From assembly GCA_903951425.1 (NCBI GenBank), contig CAJBBX010000066.1, positions 1 through 64,000 of the forward strand: a stretch of DNA of 64,000 nucleotides. Reading direction: 5' to 3'. The translations under genes and the position numbers were made by a program. This stretch comes from an uncultured Chthonomonas sp. (lineage in GTDB: Bacteria > Armatimonadota > Chthonomonadetes > Chthonomonadales > CAJBBX01). This document shows, one piece after another, positions 17,087-26,172 of this stretch; the first letter of the stretch is position 1; every line of letters begins with the position of its first letter. The notes beneath the pieces were generated by a model that was not told the origin of the DNA, did not search any database, and saw nothing but the letters and a program-made list of their open reading frames with translations.

Positions 17087-19072
17087 CTAGCCCATTGTAG
17101 CCCGAATGGCGGCCAGCACGTCATCTACGTCCGGCAGGCAGCCATACTCAAGCTCAGGGCAGAACGGTACAGGCGCGTCAAGCCTGGCCACAATCTGCGG
17201 CGGCGCGGCGAACAGGTCCCAGCGCTCGGGCCGGCTCGTCATCTCCGCCACAAGCGTGTCGCCGAACCCGCCGGTCCGGCTATCCTCCTGTAGCACCACG
17301 AGGCGGCCGGTCTTGCGCACCGAGGCCGCAACGCCCTCATAGTCGCAGGGAGAAATCCACCGGAGATCGATGACCTCTACCGAAACGCCCTCAGTCCGAG
17401 CAGCCTCGGCGGCCTCAAGCGCCAGTTCCACGCAGTTGCCCCACGCCACCACGGTGACGTCGTCGCCAGCCAGCCTGCGGGCCACGCGCCCCATGGGAGA
17501 CGCCTCCCACCTGCGGACCTCGTAGCGCTTGCGGAAGATGTGCTTGGGCAGCAGGTACAGCACAGGGTCGTCGCTGTGGATTGCGGTCCAGAGCATACCC
17601 GCCGCGTCCTCCGGGGTGCTGGGGCAGCAGACCCGCAGGCCGGGCAGGTGCGCCCAGAGCCCCTCGTTGGTCTGGCTATGCCAGGGACCTCCGGCAGGCA
17701 GGTAGGCGCCGCATGGCGCGATCAGCGTCATCGGACAGGACCACTCGCCGCAGGTGCGCCATCGAAGCGTGGCCGCCTGGTTTATCAGCTGGTTCAGGCC
17801 CGTGCCGATGAAGTCGATGAATTGGATCTCGAAGATCGGTCGCCAACCCACCGCCGCAACGCCCACGGCGGCCCCGATGATAGTGGCCTCAGCCAGCGGT
17901 GAGTTGAAGACGCGGTCGGGAAACTCGGGGCTCAGTCCCTTGGTGACCCCGAACACGCCGCCCTTGGGATCGGCCACATCCTCGCCGAAGACGAGGGTCC
18001 GCGTGTCCTCCGCCAGGGCGGCTCGCAGGGCGGCATTGGCCGCCGAGACCATAGTGGCGCCTCCCGAATCACTCGCCGGCAGCGGCAGCGGAGGCGGCGC
18101 GGCCTCAGGCAACGGGCCATAGACGTGGCGCGTCAACTCGGAGACCGGCGCCTTCGGCTCCACCTCGGCGGCGGCGTAGGCGGCCTCGACGTCGACGGCC
18201 ATGGCCTCGCGGACCCCCTCGACCTCAGCCTCGGTGAGGAGGCCCTCGGCCACCAGTGTGGCCGCGAAGGAGGAGACCGGGTCGCGTTGGACGATGGCGG
18301 CAAGTTCCTCCGGCGAGCGGTAGACGCGATGGTCATCCGACGAGGTATGCGACGCCAGCCTGTCCAACTCGCACCAGAGCACCGTGGGGCCACCGCCCGC
18401 CCGCGCCAGGGCGACGGCCTCAAGGCCGGCCCGGTAGACGGCCCTCGGATCACGACCATCGACCTGCACCACGCGATCCATGGACAGCGCACCGATGCGG
18501 TAGGGGTTGTGGCCCTCTGTTGGGGTGCTGATGCCGTAGCCGTTGTCCTGCACCACGAAGATGCAGGGCAGCGCCTCCTGCAGCGCGAAGGCCCAAGCCT
18601 CGAAATACTCGCCCTGGCGAATGGCAGCCTCTCCCACGCAGCAGAGCGTCACACGCGTCGTGCCGCCAAGCTTCTGGACCCAGGCCGTACCTGCAGCGGG
18701 AACGCACTGGCTAGCCGTAGGCGTGGCCACGGAGACGATGTTGCGCTCGCGGGAGCAGTAGTGCCCATGCATGGGCCGGCCCGCGCCCGACGATGAAGCG
18801 GTGGCGTAGAAGGAGCGGGCGATCTCGAGGTTCTTCATGCCGCGGGCCAGACAAAGCGCCCGGTCGCGATAGTAGGGATAGACGACGTCATCCGGCTCCA
18901 GCGCAAAGGCCAGCGCCGCCATCGCCTCGTGGCCAAGACCGGCCACCTGAAACCAGCCACGGCCCTGCCGCAGCAGGATGCCTTCACGGCGGTCCCCTTG
19001 CCGCGACGCCTCCATGATCCCCAAGAGGCGCAGCTCAGGCAATCCGCCAACCAACGCTGCATCGGATCCCAT
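17087..19072 (-). CDS. 2-oxoacid dehydrogenase E1, alpha-beta fusion
   Basis: This thiamine-diphosphate decarboxylase acts with the E2 downstream. Residues about 1-320 match the alpha subunit (YYRDRALCLARG, SSSGAGRPMHGHY) and residues about 340-661 the beta subunit (LVFGEDVADPKGGVFGVT, FNSPLAEATIIGAAVG, LQEDSRTGGFGDTL). The two are normally separate genes in BCKDH and PDH, but fused forms are known. The thiamine motif GDG-x26-N appears as GEA (147-149) with N177 in VVQDNGYGIS, so the metal-binding Asp is replaced by Glu. The start is ATG 19072, with GGGAGG thirteen bases upstream, which is distant. The branched-chain assignment is likely but not proven. Confidence 0.9.
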   Translation of the reverse strand: MGSDAALVGGLPELRLLGIMEASRQGDRREGILLRQGRGWFQVAGLGHEAMAALAFALEPDDVVYPYYRDRALCLARGMKNLEIARSFYATASSSGAGRPMHGHYCSRERNIVSVATPTASQCVPAAGTAWVQKLGGTTRVTLCCVGEAAIRQGEYFEAWAFALQEALPCIFVVQDNGYGISTPTEGHNPYRIGALSMDRVVQVDGRDPRAVYRAGLEAVALARAGGGPTVLWCELDRLASHTSSDDHRVYRSPEELAAIVQRDPVSSFAATLVAEGLLTEAEVEGVREAMAVDVEAAYAAAEVEPKAPVSELTRHVYGPLPEAAPPPLPLPASDSGGATMVSAANAALRAALAEDTRTLVFGEDVADPKGGVFGVTKGLSPEFPDRVFNSPLAEATIIGAAVGVAAVGWRPIFEIQFIDFIGTGLNQLINQAATLRWRTCGEWSCPMTLIAPCGAYLPAGGPWHSQTNEGLWAHLPGLRVCCPSTPEDAAGMLWTAIHSDDPVLYLLPKHIFRKRYEVRRWEASPMGRVARRLAGDDVTVVAWGNCVELALEAAEAARTEGVSVEVIDLRWISPCDYEGVAASVRKTGRLVVLQEDSRTGGFGDTLVAEMTSRPERWDLFAAPPQIVARLDAPVPFCPELEYGCLPDVDDVLAAIRATMG

Positions 19073-19169
19073 GACGTGGGGCGTACCTCCCTACGGTCGG
19101 CAGACGCCTCGGCGCGCTGCCAGAACAAGTTACCGCACAACAGCGGCGCAAGCCCCTCTGGTTGGGCTG

Positions 19170-21026
19170 CTAGTCGACCAAAGCGCGGGCGGCAGCCTCT
19201 CGTGCGGCAGGCATGAACCGCTCACACGCGGCGCAGAGCGTGCAGGGACCGGTGTGGCAGTCATCCGTCAACTGCGCGGCCTGGGCCCGACGCCACTCGG
19301 CCTTCAGGTACGCCTTGCTGACGCCACAGTCTATGTGGTCCCACGGCAAGGCCTCGGCCAGCGGCCGACGCCGCTCCGCCGCCTCCTGGACCGAGACGCC
19401 CGTAGCCTCGAACGCCGTAAGCCAGCGCGAGTGCAGGAAGCCCTCGTCCCACGCATCGTACTTGGCGCCCGCCCGCCATGCGCCCTCGATGGCATCAGCC
19501 ACCGATCGGTCGCCGCGGGCAAGCACGCCCTCGACCTGCGACGGAGCCGACCGGTTGAACCGCAACTGCACCGCCTTGTCGCGGCAGGAGTCCCGCAGAA
19601 GTTTGGTCTTGCGCTCAATCTCGGAGAGCGGGTCCTGGGCACACCATTGGAAGGGCGTATGGGGCTTAGGTACGAAGGGCGATACGCCCACGCCGATGGT
19701 GATGTTGCGGACTCCCATCCGCCGCGCAACATTGGCCACGCGCGACGCCAGCGCGGGGATGGCGACCACGTCCTCGTCGGTCTCCGTGGGCAGCGAGATC
19801 ATGAAGTAGAGCTTCAGCCTGCGCCAGCCGCTTGAGAAGGCCGCCTCGGCAACGGACATCAGGTCGGCCTCGGTGACGTTCTTGTTGATGACGTCGCGCA
19901 GGCGCTGAGTGCCGGCTTCCGGCGCAAAGGTGAGGCCCGTCTTGCGCACGGACTGGATGTCGGCGGCCAGCTTCACGCAGTCCCGGTCGGCCCGGAGCGA
20001 CGGTAGCGAGACGCCGATGCGACGACCACCATGCTCACGCAGCAGACCCCCCACCATGGCCTCCACGCCGGTATGGTCGGCCGTGGAGAGCGAAACCAGC
20101 GATATATCGTCGTGCCCCGTGGTGGCGACCATGCGGCGGGCGATCTGGAGGACCTCGTCCACCGGGCGCTCCCGCACCGGCCGCGTGACCATGCCTGCCT
20201 GGCAGAAGCGGCATCCGCGGGTACAGCCGCGCATCACCTCGATGGCGATGCGGTCATGCACGGCCTCGATGTAGGGCACCACGGGTTCGGTCGGGTACCG
20301 GAGGCCGGTGATGTCGGGCACCAGCTGCCGCCTGATCCGGCGCGGCGCACCGGGCATGATCGGACGAACGCCCTTCCCATCGACCGGCGCGTAGAGCGAA
20401 GGGACGTAGACGCCCGGCACGGCCGCCAGAGACTTCAGCATGTCGGTGCGGGAGCCCTCGTGGGCCTCGACGGCGGCGAGGAGAGCGGGCAGCACCGGTT
20501 CGGCCTCGCCGATGACGAAGGCGTCAAAGAAGGGCGCCATGGGCTCGGGGTTGAAGGTGCAGTGTCCGCCGCCGAGGACGAGGGGCCAGTCGCCTTCGGC
20601 CCGCTGTTCCGCCCTGAGGGGGATGCCCGCCAGGTCCAGCATGTTCAGGACGTTGGTGTAGCAGAGCTCGTTAGCCAGCGCGATGCCGAGGACGCTGCAC
20701 ATGGCCAAAGGCGTCTTCGTCTCGAGCGTGAACAGCGGTAGCCCCGCCGCGCGCATCTCCGCCTCCATATCGAACCATGGGCAGAAGACGCGCTCGGCCG
20801 CCCAGCCGGGGATGCTGTTGACGGCGTCGTAGAGGATCGAGATCGCCAAATTGCTCATGCCCACTTCGTACACATTGGGGAACGCCACGGCCATGCGGCG
20901 CAACCCGGGTTCGAAGGGCCTGACGATCTGGTTGAGCTCGCCACCGACGTATCGGGCGGGCTTGGACACGCGCGGCAGCAGGTCCGCGAGCCGGTCGGCC
21001 AGTTCAGAAGCTGGGATTGGGGTCAT
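19170..21026 (-). CDS. B12-binding-type radical SAM protein (TIGR03960-like)
   Basis: The product probably belongs to the radical SAM family in which an N-terminal B12-binding-like Rossmann region precedes the SAM barrel. The 4Fe-4S motif is CTRGCRFCQAG. Upstream, VYEVGMSNLAISILYD and VLGGGHCTFNPEP fit the Rossmann part. The C-terminus carries a late cysteine cluster (DDCHTGPCTLCAACE) typical of this family. In many genomes it is followed by a second gene (TIGR03936) and ribosomal L21/L27 genes, absent here. ATG 21026 is preferred because the family begins near there; a GTG at 21053 is the alternative. The reaction is unknown. Confidence 0.87.
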   Translation of the reverse strand: MTPIPASELADRLADLLPRVSKPARYVGGELNQIVRPFEPGLRRMAVAFPNVYEVGMSNLAISILYDAVNSIPGWAAERVFCPWFDMEAEMRAAGLPLFTLETKTPLAMCSVLGIALANELCYTNVLNMLDLAGIPLRAEQRAEGDWPLVLGGGHCTFNPEPMAPFFDAFVIGEAEPVLPALLAAVEAHEGSRTDMLKSLAAVPGVYVPSLYAPVDGKGVRPIMPGAPRRIRRQLVPDITGLRYPTEPVVPYIEAVHDRIAIEVMRGCTRGCRFCQAGMVTRPVRERPVDEVLQIARRMVATTGHDDISLVSLSTADHTGVEAMVGGLLREHGGRRIGVSLPSLRADRDCVKLAADIQSVRKTGLTFAPEAGTQRLRDVINKNVTEADLMSVAEAAFSSGWRRLKLYFMISLPTETDEDVVAIPALASRVANVARRMGVRNITIGVGVSPFVPKPHTPFQWCAQDPLSEIERKTKLLRDSCRDKAVQLRFNRSAPSQVEGVLARGDRSVADAIEGAWRAGAKYDAWDEGFLHSRWLTAFEATGVSVQEAAERRRPLAEALPWDHIDCGVSKAYLKAEWRRAQAAQLTDDCHTGPCTLCAACERFMPAAREAAARALVD

Positions 21027-21155
21027 AGGGAGCACACGAAGAGAATAGCACACGCATTCGCCGCCATACCGGGCAGGAATCAGGTCGGCCGACAGCCAAT
21101 GTTACGCAGCCCAATTCGAAGCCACTCCCGATCTTCCACGCAGGAGGTCCCCATC

Positions 21156-22481
21156 GTGTCTTCCCAGACGCGGACCGAGGGCGGCCGGCCAAGCCCAGGC
21201 GCCGCAGCCCCGTCCATTCCCGCATACACGCCGGATGCCATCTGTGCCATCGCCGCGAAGTTCGGCCTCACCGAGGGCGTCGATGTACAGGAGTTCGCCA
21301 GCAAGGGGAACATCAACGCCGACACCTACCTCGTTCACGCCGGGCCTGCGGACGCCCGCAGGGGCTACCTGGTCCAGCGGCTGAACGACGCCGTCTTCAC
21401 ACGGCCAGACCGCGTGATGGCCGCCATGGATGCCTGCCTGGCAGCGCAGCAGAGCTACCTCGGCGCCGAACCACGGCCAGGTGGGCGCGACTGGCAACCC
21501 ATGAATCTGCTCCGCACCCACGACGGCGAGTTGCTCGTGGCCGCGCCCGGCGCCGGCCAGAAGGCCAGTTGGCGGTGTGTGGACCTCATAGAAGGGTGCC
21601 ACACCTACAAGAGCCTCGGCGAGATCCCGGACGTCGATGAGCGGCTCCGCATCGCCGAGGAGGCGGCGCGGGGGCTTGCGATCTTCGGCGATGCCACCTC
21701 GTCCATCGATGTGGCGAGCCTGGCGGACCCGTTACCCGGCTACCGCAACACGCGGATGTACTTCGACCAGATGCTCTCAGTCCTTCGCGGTAGCCGAAGC
21801 CTGGCCGAGGCGGCGCCCTACCTGCCGGAGGACGGCGACCTGCGCGACAGCACGGCGCACCTCTACATGGTAGCGCTCTCGTCGCGCCAGTTCCGCCACA
21901 GGCTGGAAGACCCCGACCTGGAGCACTACATCACGCAGGCCAAGGCGCACATGGAGTATGCCATGACGCTGCGCCGTGGCATGGACTCGGGACGCATCCG
22001 CCGAAACGCCACCCACGGCGACACAAAGCTGGACAACTTCCTGTTCGACGATGCCACGGGCCTGGTGCGGTCGCTCGTCGACCTCGATACGGTGATGCCC
22101 TGCACCTGGCTGGCCGATTGGGGCGATATGGCGCGGAGCCTCTCGAACGTGGCAGGCGAGAAAGAGCCCGACCCGGCGAAGATCGACGTGAACCTGCCCG
22201 TGTTCGAGGCGCTGGCCCGGGGCTACCTCTCCGCCACGAAGCTCGTGACGCGTGTGGAAGTGGAGCTCATGGTCGATGCTGTGCGCATCATCGCGCTGGA
22301 ACTGGGCGTCAGGTTCATGACGGACTTCCTGCGCGGCGACACCTACTTCACGCCAGGGCCCACTGACCCGCCGGAGATCAACAAGATCAGGGCGGTCGCG
22401 CAGATCACCCTCTTCGAACGGGTCACCGAACTGGCTCCCCGCCTCAAGGCCATCATCGCCCACTACGCCACGCAGGCGTAG
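21156..22481 (+). CDS. NahK-like sugar kinase (aminoglycoside phosphotransferase fold)
   Basis: This is probably an N-acetylhexosamine 1-kinase or related anomeric kinase. The 441-residue product has the APH/choline kinase fold. The catalytic loop reads THGDTKLDNFLFD and the metal motif SLVDLDTVMPC, closely resembling the NahK motifs HNDTK and IIDLDTVMPG. GTG 21156 has AGGAGG eight bases upstream and is chosen over ATG 21099. NahK usually sits with a lacto-N-biose phosphorylase; no such gene is nearby. It ends at a bidirectional hairpin before the convergent thioredoxin gene. Confidence 0.82.
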   Translation: MSSQTRTEGGRPSPGAAAPSIPAYTPDAICAIAAKFGLTEGVDVQEFASKGNINADTYLVHAGPADARRGYLVQRLNDAVFTRPDRVMAAMDACLAAQQSYLGAEPRPGGRDWQPMNLLRTHDGELLVAAPGAGQKASWRCVDLIEGCHTYKSLGEIPDVDERLRIAEEAARGLAIFGDATSSIDVASLADPLPGYRNTRMYFDQMLSVLRGSRSLAEAAPYLPEDGDLRDSTAHLYMVALSSRQFRHRLEDPDLEHYITQAKAHMEYAMTLRRGMDSGRIRRNATHGDTKLDNFLFDDATGLVRSLVDLDTVMPCTWLADWGDMARSLSNVAGEKEPDPAKIDVNLPVFEALARGYLSATKLVTRVEVELMVDAVRIIALELGVRFMTDFLRGDTYFTPGPTDPPEINKIRAVAQITLFERVTELAPRLKAIIAHYATQA

Positions 22482-22490
22482 CAGGCAAGC

Positions 22491-22527
22491 AAACAGCCCG
22501 GGCGCCTGATGGCTTCCCGGGCTGTTT
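22491..22527. terminator. Bidirectional hairpin terminator
   Basis: Perfect 12-base arms AAACAGCCCGGG and CCCGGGCTGTTT enclose a 13-base loop. Because the stem begins AAA and ends TTT, it offers a short U run on either strand. It lies between the convergent kinase and thioredoxin-like genes. Confidence 0.85.
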
Positions 22528-22546
22528 CCGATCTACTGCGCCGGCG

Positions 22547-22996
22547 TCAGGCGACGCCCAGCACCCGCTTCAGGGCGCCCTCCAGCATCGAAAGACCGGT
22601 GTAGCCGGCCGTCCGGCTCCGGAGGTTGCCCTCCGCGTCGAACAGGAAGTAGGCCGGCACGAACTCGTTCTGGAAGGCGTCGGCCACGGCGTGGCTGTTG
22701 TCTACCGCCAGGGGCTCGGTGATGCCCATCGAGGCCGCATCCACCCTCACGCGCTCTACGTCCGTATCCTCCGGTTGGCGCGGCATATGCACCGCAACCA
22801 CCTTCAGTCCGTTGGCCGCGTACTGCTCGCGCCATGCTGCCACGGTCGGCATATTGTCGTGGCAGACATGGCAACTGATGGCCCAGAAATGGACGAGCAG
22901 GGGCGAACCGACCAGGTTAGTCCGGATAACCGAGTTGTTGATCCACTCGGTGGCTCCGCTCAACTCCGGCAGCGGGGTCCCTGTGCGCATGGGCAT
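22547..22996 (-). CDS. Thioredoxin-fold (TlpA/redoxin-like) protein
   Basis: The product is a thiol-disulfide oxidoreductase-like protein of 149 residues. The redox motif is SCHVC, preceded by PLLVHFWAI, and the cis-proline segment is EFVPAYFLFD. No signal peptide is present, so it is predicted to be cytoplasmic, unlike exported TlpA or ResA. The ATG at 22996 has AGGAG nine bases upstream. The peroxiredoxin gene ends only 20 bases upstream on the same strand, so this could be the reductant partner for that enzyme. That partnership is inferred from position. Confidence 0.88.
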   Translation of the reverse strand: MPMRTGTPLPELSGATEWINNSVIRTNLVGSPLLVHFWAISCHVCHDNMPTVAAWREQYAANGLKVVAVHMPRQPEDTDVERVRVDAASMGITEPLAVDNSHAVADAFQNEFVPAYFLFDAEGNLRSRTAGYTGLSMLEGALKRVLGVA

Positions 22997-23016
22997 GACG
23001 TGTTGCTCCTACCGGA

Positions 23017-23583
23017 TCAGACGTGGGCCTGGCCTGGCTTCCAGTTCGCCGGGCAGCGGCCGCCGGACTGGATCGCTTCCAGCACGCGAAGAGTCTCGTC
23101 AACGCTACGGCCGACGTTCAGGCTGTGCACCACGGAGTACTGAAGCGTACCCTCGGGATCGATGATGAAGAGGCCACGCAAGGCGATGCCCTCCTCCTCG
23201 ATCAGCACGCCGTAGTCCGACGCCACCTGCTTGGTGATGTCGGAAGCCAGCGGGTACTGGAGGCCGGCGATCCCGTTCTGTCCCCGAGGGGTGTTGATCC
23301 AGGCCTTGTGCGAGAAGGCGGAGTCGATGGATACGCCAAGAATCTCGGCGCCCAACTCCTTGAACTCGCCGACGCGATCCGAGAGGGCCAGAATCTCAGT
23401 CGGGCAGACGAACGTGAAGTCCAGCGGGTAGAAGTAGAGCACCAGCCACTTGCCGGCGTAGTCCGAAAGGCTGACCTTGGTATCGTCGATCGCGCCGTCG
23501 ACGACGACCTTCATCGCGAAATCGGGCGCGGGCTGGCCCACCTTGGCGCCGGCGTCGCAGCAGCAGTCGCAATCACAACTCAT
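23017..23583 (-). CDS. Typical 2-Cys peroxiredoxin (AhpC/Prx1 type) with Cys-rich N-terminus
   Basis: The enzyme reduces hydrogen peroxide and organic peroxides. The peroxidatic cysteine is in FTFVCPTE and the resolving cysteine in GGRCPANW, as in the AhpC/Prx1 class. The ATG at 23583 has GGAGGA seven bases upstream. The mature core begins at VGQPAPDF, and ahead of it the protein starts [10 protein letters not shown], with five cysteines in nine residues. This is not needed for catalysis and may bind metal. The total of 188 residues fits the family. Its likely electron donor, a thioredoxin-like protein, is encoded 20 bases downstream. Confidence 0.95.
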   Translation of the reverse strand: MSCDCDCCCDAGAKVGQPAPDFAMKVVVDGAIDDTKVSLSDYAGKWLVLYFYPLDFTFVCPTEILALSDRVGEFKELGAEILGVSIDSAFSHKAWINTPRGQNGIAGLQYPLASDITKQVASDYGVLIEEEGIALRGLFIIDPEGTLQYSVVHSLNVGRSVDETLRVLEAIQSGGRCPANWKPGQAHV

Positions 23584-23783
23584 TGTGCAGTCCTCCAATG
23601 AAATGGGACGAGAAGCCGTGTCTGAGGCGCAGTGAAGCCCTCGCGGCCTTGTCTTCGGACCTAGATACGTACACAGCAGGCTGAATGACGCCCCGCAGGC
23701 ACGGCTCCGGCGGTTTTCGGTATCATTTGGCACACACTCAGGGTCGGCCGTTGGGGCCGCCCGGTCAGGTTCAGGTATTACGC

Positions 23784-24632
23784 ATGCGACTCACGAAGCC
23801 CAGCTCCGGCCTCTTCATCCCGGACGGCTGCCCTGCCGAAGCCGCCCTGTCCCGCACCACGCATCTGGCCATCGGGGCCCATGCAGACGACATCGAGATC
23901 ATGGCCATGCACGGCATACTGGCGGGCTTCGCCAGTTCTGAGCGCTGGTTCACCGCGGCGCTGGTCACCGACGGCTCCGGATCGCCGCGCGACGGAGCCT
24001 ACCGCACCTACACCAACGAGCAGATGCAGGCGGTCCGCCGCCGGGAGCAGGACAAGGCGGCAGTCGTCGGGGAGTACGCGGCGGTTGCTTACCTCGATTT
24101 CACCAGCGCCGAGGTGAAGGACCCCACCTGCGGGGCCACGGCGGCCGACCTGCGCAAACTGCTTCTCGCCACTCGGCCGCAGGTGGTCTATGTGCACAAC
24201 CCGGCCGACAAGCACGCCACGCACGTGGCCGTCTGCCTACGTACGCTGGCGGCGCTGCGAAGCCTCCCCGCCGATGCCCGGCCCGAGCGCGTGCTGGGAT
24301 GCGAGGTCTGGCGCGACCTGGACTGGCTGTCCGCCGCCGACAAGGTGATCCTGGACGTGAGCGAACACGACAACATCGCGGCGGCGCTGGTGGCGCTGTT
24401 CGACTCGCAGGTGGCAGGCGGCAAGCGTTACGACCACGCCACCATGGGTCGCCGGCGAGCCCACGCCACCTACCTTGAGAGCCACGGCGTGGACCAAGCC
24501 GAATTCGTGAGCTACGCCATGGATCTGACCCCGTTGGTGGCGGACCCGACACTCGACGTACAGCAGTTCGTCGGGGCACTGATGGGCCGGTTCGCGGCCG
24601 AAGTGGCAGGGAACCTGTCATCGCTAGGCTGA
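23784..24632 (+). CDS. PIG-L family N-acetylglucosaminyl deacetylase
   Basis: PIG-L enzymes are zinc-dependent deacetylases of GlcNAc conjugates such as bacillithiol and mycothiol precursors or antibiotic sugars. The 282-residue protein shows the zinc motif [10 protein letters not shown] (family AHPDDE) and a second histidine motif [12 protein letters not shown]. The start ATG 23784 has a weak Shine-Dalgarno sequence; earlier in-frame starts read through likely promoter sequence. A -10-like TATCAT sits at 23721-23726. It is divergent from the peroxiredoxin. A role in a low-molecular-weight thiol pathway is possible but no partner genes are here. Confidence 0.87.
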   Translation: MRLTKPSSGLFIPDGCPAEAALSRTTHLAIGAHADDIEIMAMHGILAGFASSERWFTAALVTDGSGSPRDGAYRTYTNEQMQAVRRREQDKAAVVGEYAAVAYLDFTSAEVKDPTCGATAADLRKLLLATRPQVVYVHNPADKHATHVAVCLRTLAALRSLPADARPERVLGCEVWRDLDWLSAADKVILDVSEHDNIAAALVALFDSQVAGGKRYDHATMGRRRAHATYLESHGVDQAEFVSYAMDLTPLVADPTLDVQQFVGALMGRFAAEVAGNLSSLG

Positions 24633-24695
24633 GTAGCCTGCAGCGGCTCATGAAACCTTCCGGCGCCGTTCGTCGTCATATCAGATGCAGTACAC

Positions 24696-25047
24696 GGGGG
24701 TGATTGGTGTCGACCTGAGCGATGCCGTGTCCGGTTGCGAGCCGAGGTGCCGCTGGCCTCGTTAATAAGCGGCAAACCAACAAACGCGAACACTAACCAG
24801 TACGCGCTCGCAGCCTAAGGGCTGCGCGTCCGTCCCCCTCCTGTCGGCCGAGGGGAGCCCGGGCGTAACCTAAGCCGTCTAGCTACCGGAAGTCTGATCG
24901 CCGCTCCGGTAGCGAAACCAAGGTGATCTGGCGCGGCAGGATCCTGTCTGTGGGAGCCGAGAGCGCGAGATCAAAACACAGAACACGCTCGTAGTAGCCG
25001 GGGGCGGGTCCTCTGGGACCGGGGTTCGAGTCCCCGCACCTCCACCA
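24696..25047 (+). ncRNA. ssrA: tmRNA (transfer-messenger RNA)
   Basis: tmRNA rescues stalled ribosomes and tags nascent peptides for proteolysis. The 5' end GGGGGTGATTGG pairs with the 3' end CACCTCC to form a seven-pair acceptor stem, including the G3-U pair that identifies an alanine tRNA. The T arm is CGGGG-TTCGAGT-CCCCG at 25020-25036, and CCA is encoded at the 3' end. The mRNA-like part is preceded by GGCCTCGTTAATAAGC, close to the E. coli counterpart. The length of 352 is typical. A minus-strand open frame across the 3' end (24883-25080) is an artefact of this gene. Confidence 0.95.
24786..24818 (+). other. tmRNA tag reading frame
   Basis: Ten codons from a GCG resume codon encode ANTNQYALAA and end at TAA. 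The YALAA ending is the conserved degron for ClpXP-type proteases. The resume codon is placed by alignment with the E. coli tag ANDENYALAA. Confidence 0.85.
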
Positions 25048-25053
25048 TTTCGC

Positions 25054-25078
25054 GCCGGCCGACGCCCCGTCGGCCGGC
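25054..25078. terminator. Hairpin between ssrA and ddl
   Basis: Perfect ten-base arms GCCGGCCGAC and GTCGGCCGGC enclose a GCCCC loop, starting seven bases after the tmRNA CCA end. No U-tract follows on either strand. It may end both ssrA and the convergent ddl transcript. Confidence 0.75.
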
Positions 25079-25088
25079 ACGACTGCCG

Positions 25089-26075
25089 TCAGTCCTCCAG
25101 CGCCAAGCCGATGATCCGGTCCAGCAGGTCTGGGAACGGTATCCCTGCCGCCTGCGCCGCCTCCGGCAGCAGGCTGGTTGGGGTCATGCCCGGTATTGTG
25201 TTCGTCTCCAGCACGACCAACCCGCGATCCGACACGATCATATCCGTACGCGACATGCCCCTACAACCCAGGGCCTGATGGCAATTGCAGGCAAGCTCGG
25301 CGGCCTCGGCCAGCGTCTCTTCGGGCAGGCGGGCGGGGATAACATGCCGGCTCCCACCGGCGGCATACTTGGCCTCATAGTCGTAGAAACCGCTAGTGGG
25401 TACGATCTCGATGGTGGGCAGCGCCTCGGGCGTGCGGTTGCCCAAGACGCCCACGGTGATCTCCATACCAGGGAGGAACTCCTCCACGAGGACCACGCTG
25501 TCCCGTGCGAAGGCCGCATCTAGAGCCGCCGCCAGTTCATCCCGTGACCTCGCGATGGAGCAACCGAAGGTGCTTCCCTCGCGGCTGGGCTTGACGACTA
25601 CGGGGTAGCCAAGGGCCTCCACGATGGCTGCGTCGACGTCGTCCGCATTGGCCGCGGAGCGATTATCCAGGACGAGCCCATCAGGCACAGGGACGCCCTC
25701 GTGCCGGAGGACCCGCTTGGCCGCCGCCTTGTCCATGGCCAGCGCGCTTGCGAGGATGCCCGAGCCGGTGTAGCGAAGCCCAAGCAGTTCGAGGAGGCCC
25801 TGAACCGAGCCGTCCTCGCCTCCCCTGCCGTGCAGGGCCACGAAGACGACATCGGGGCGGGGCCTGCCGGATGCTTCCGCCAGCGCCGCCAGATCGAAAG
25901 GCGCCATGTCGCCTGCGTCCGATCCGGGAACACGCCCGATCGCTGCCGCGTCGATGCCGACCGGTGTATACTTGTCCTGGTCCAATGATTGCAGGATTTG
26001 GCGGCCGGTAGAGAGCGACACGGTCCGCTCCGCCGATATGCCGCCCATGAGTACGGCTACGTCGATCTTGCTCAC
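25089..26075 (-). CDS. ddl: D-alanine--D-alanine ligase
   Basis: Ddl makes the D-Ala-D-Ala dipeptide used by MurF. The 328-residue ATP-grasp protein shows VLMGGISAERTVSLSTG, ALHGRGGEDGSVQGLLE, the ATP-binding VVVKPSREGSTFGCS, and ETNTIPGMTPTSL near the end. GTG 26075 has GAGGTG seven bases upstream; a TTG five codons earlier is unlikely. It is divergent from murF across 97 bases, so the two consecutive steps may share a control region. Confidence 0.95.
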   Translation of the reverse strand: MSKIDVAVLMGGISAERTVSLSTGRQILQSLDQDKYTPVGIDAAAIGRVPGSDAGDMAPFDLAALAEASGRPRPDVVFVALHGRGGEDGSVQGLLELLGLRYTGSGILASALAMDKAAAKRVLRHEGVPVPDGLVLDNRSAANADDVDAAIVEALGYPVVVKPSREGSTFGCSIARSRDELAAALDAAFARDSVVLVEEFLPGMEITVGVLGNRTPEALPTIEIVPTSGFYDYEAKYAAGGSRHVIPARLPEETLAEAAELACNCHQALGCRGMSRTDMIVSDRGLVVLETNTIPGMTPTSLLPEAAQAAGIPFPDLLDRIIGLALED

Positions 26076-26172
26076 CCCGTTGCACCTCAAGTCGCATGCC
26101 GTCCGTCGCCGGAGGCTGGCTTGATGGTAGCACGATGGGGCAACGCAGACCCGACGTCAGTAGCGAGGTGCC

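Noticed and set aside
24883-25080. Minus-strand open frame with WWRCGDSNPGP
   Set aside because: It is antisense to the 3' end of tmRNA; this peptide pattern is a well-known artefact of tRNA-like 3' ends.
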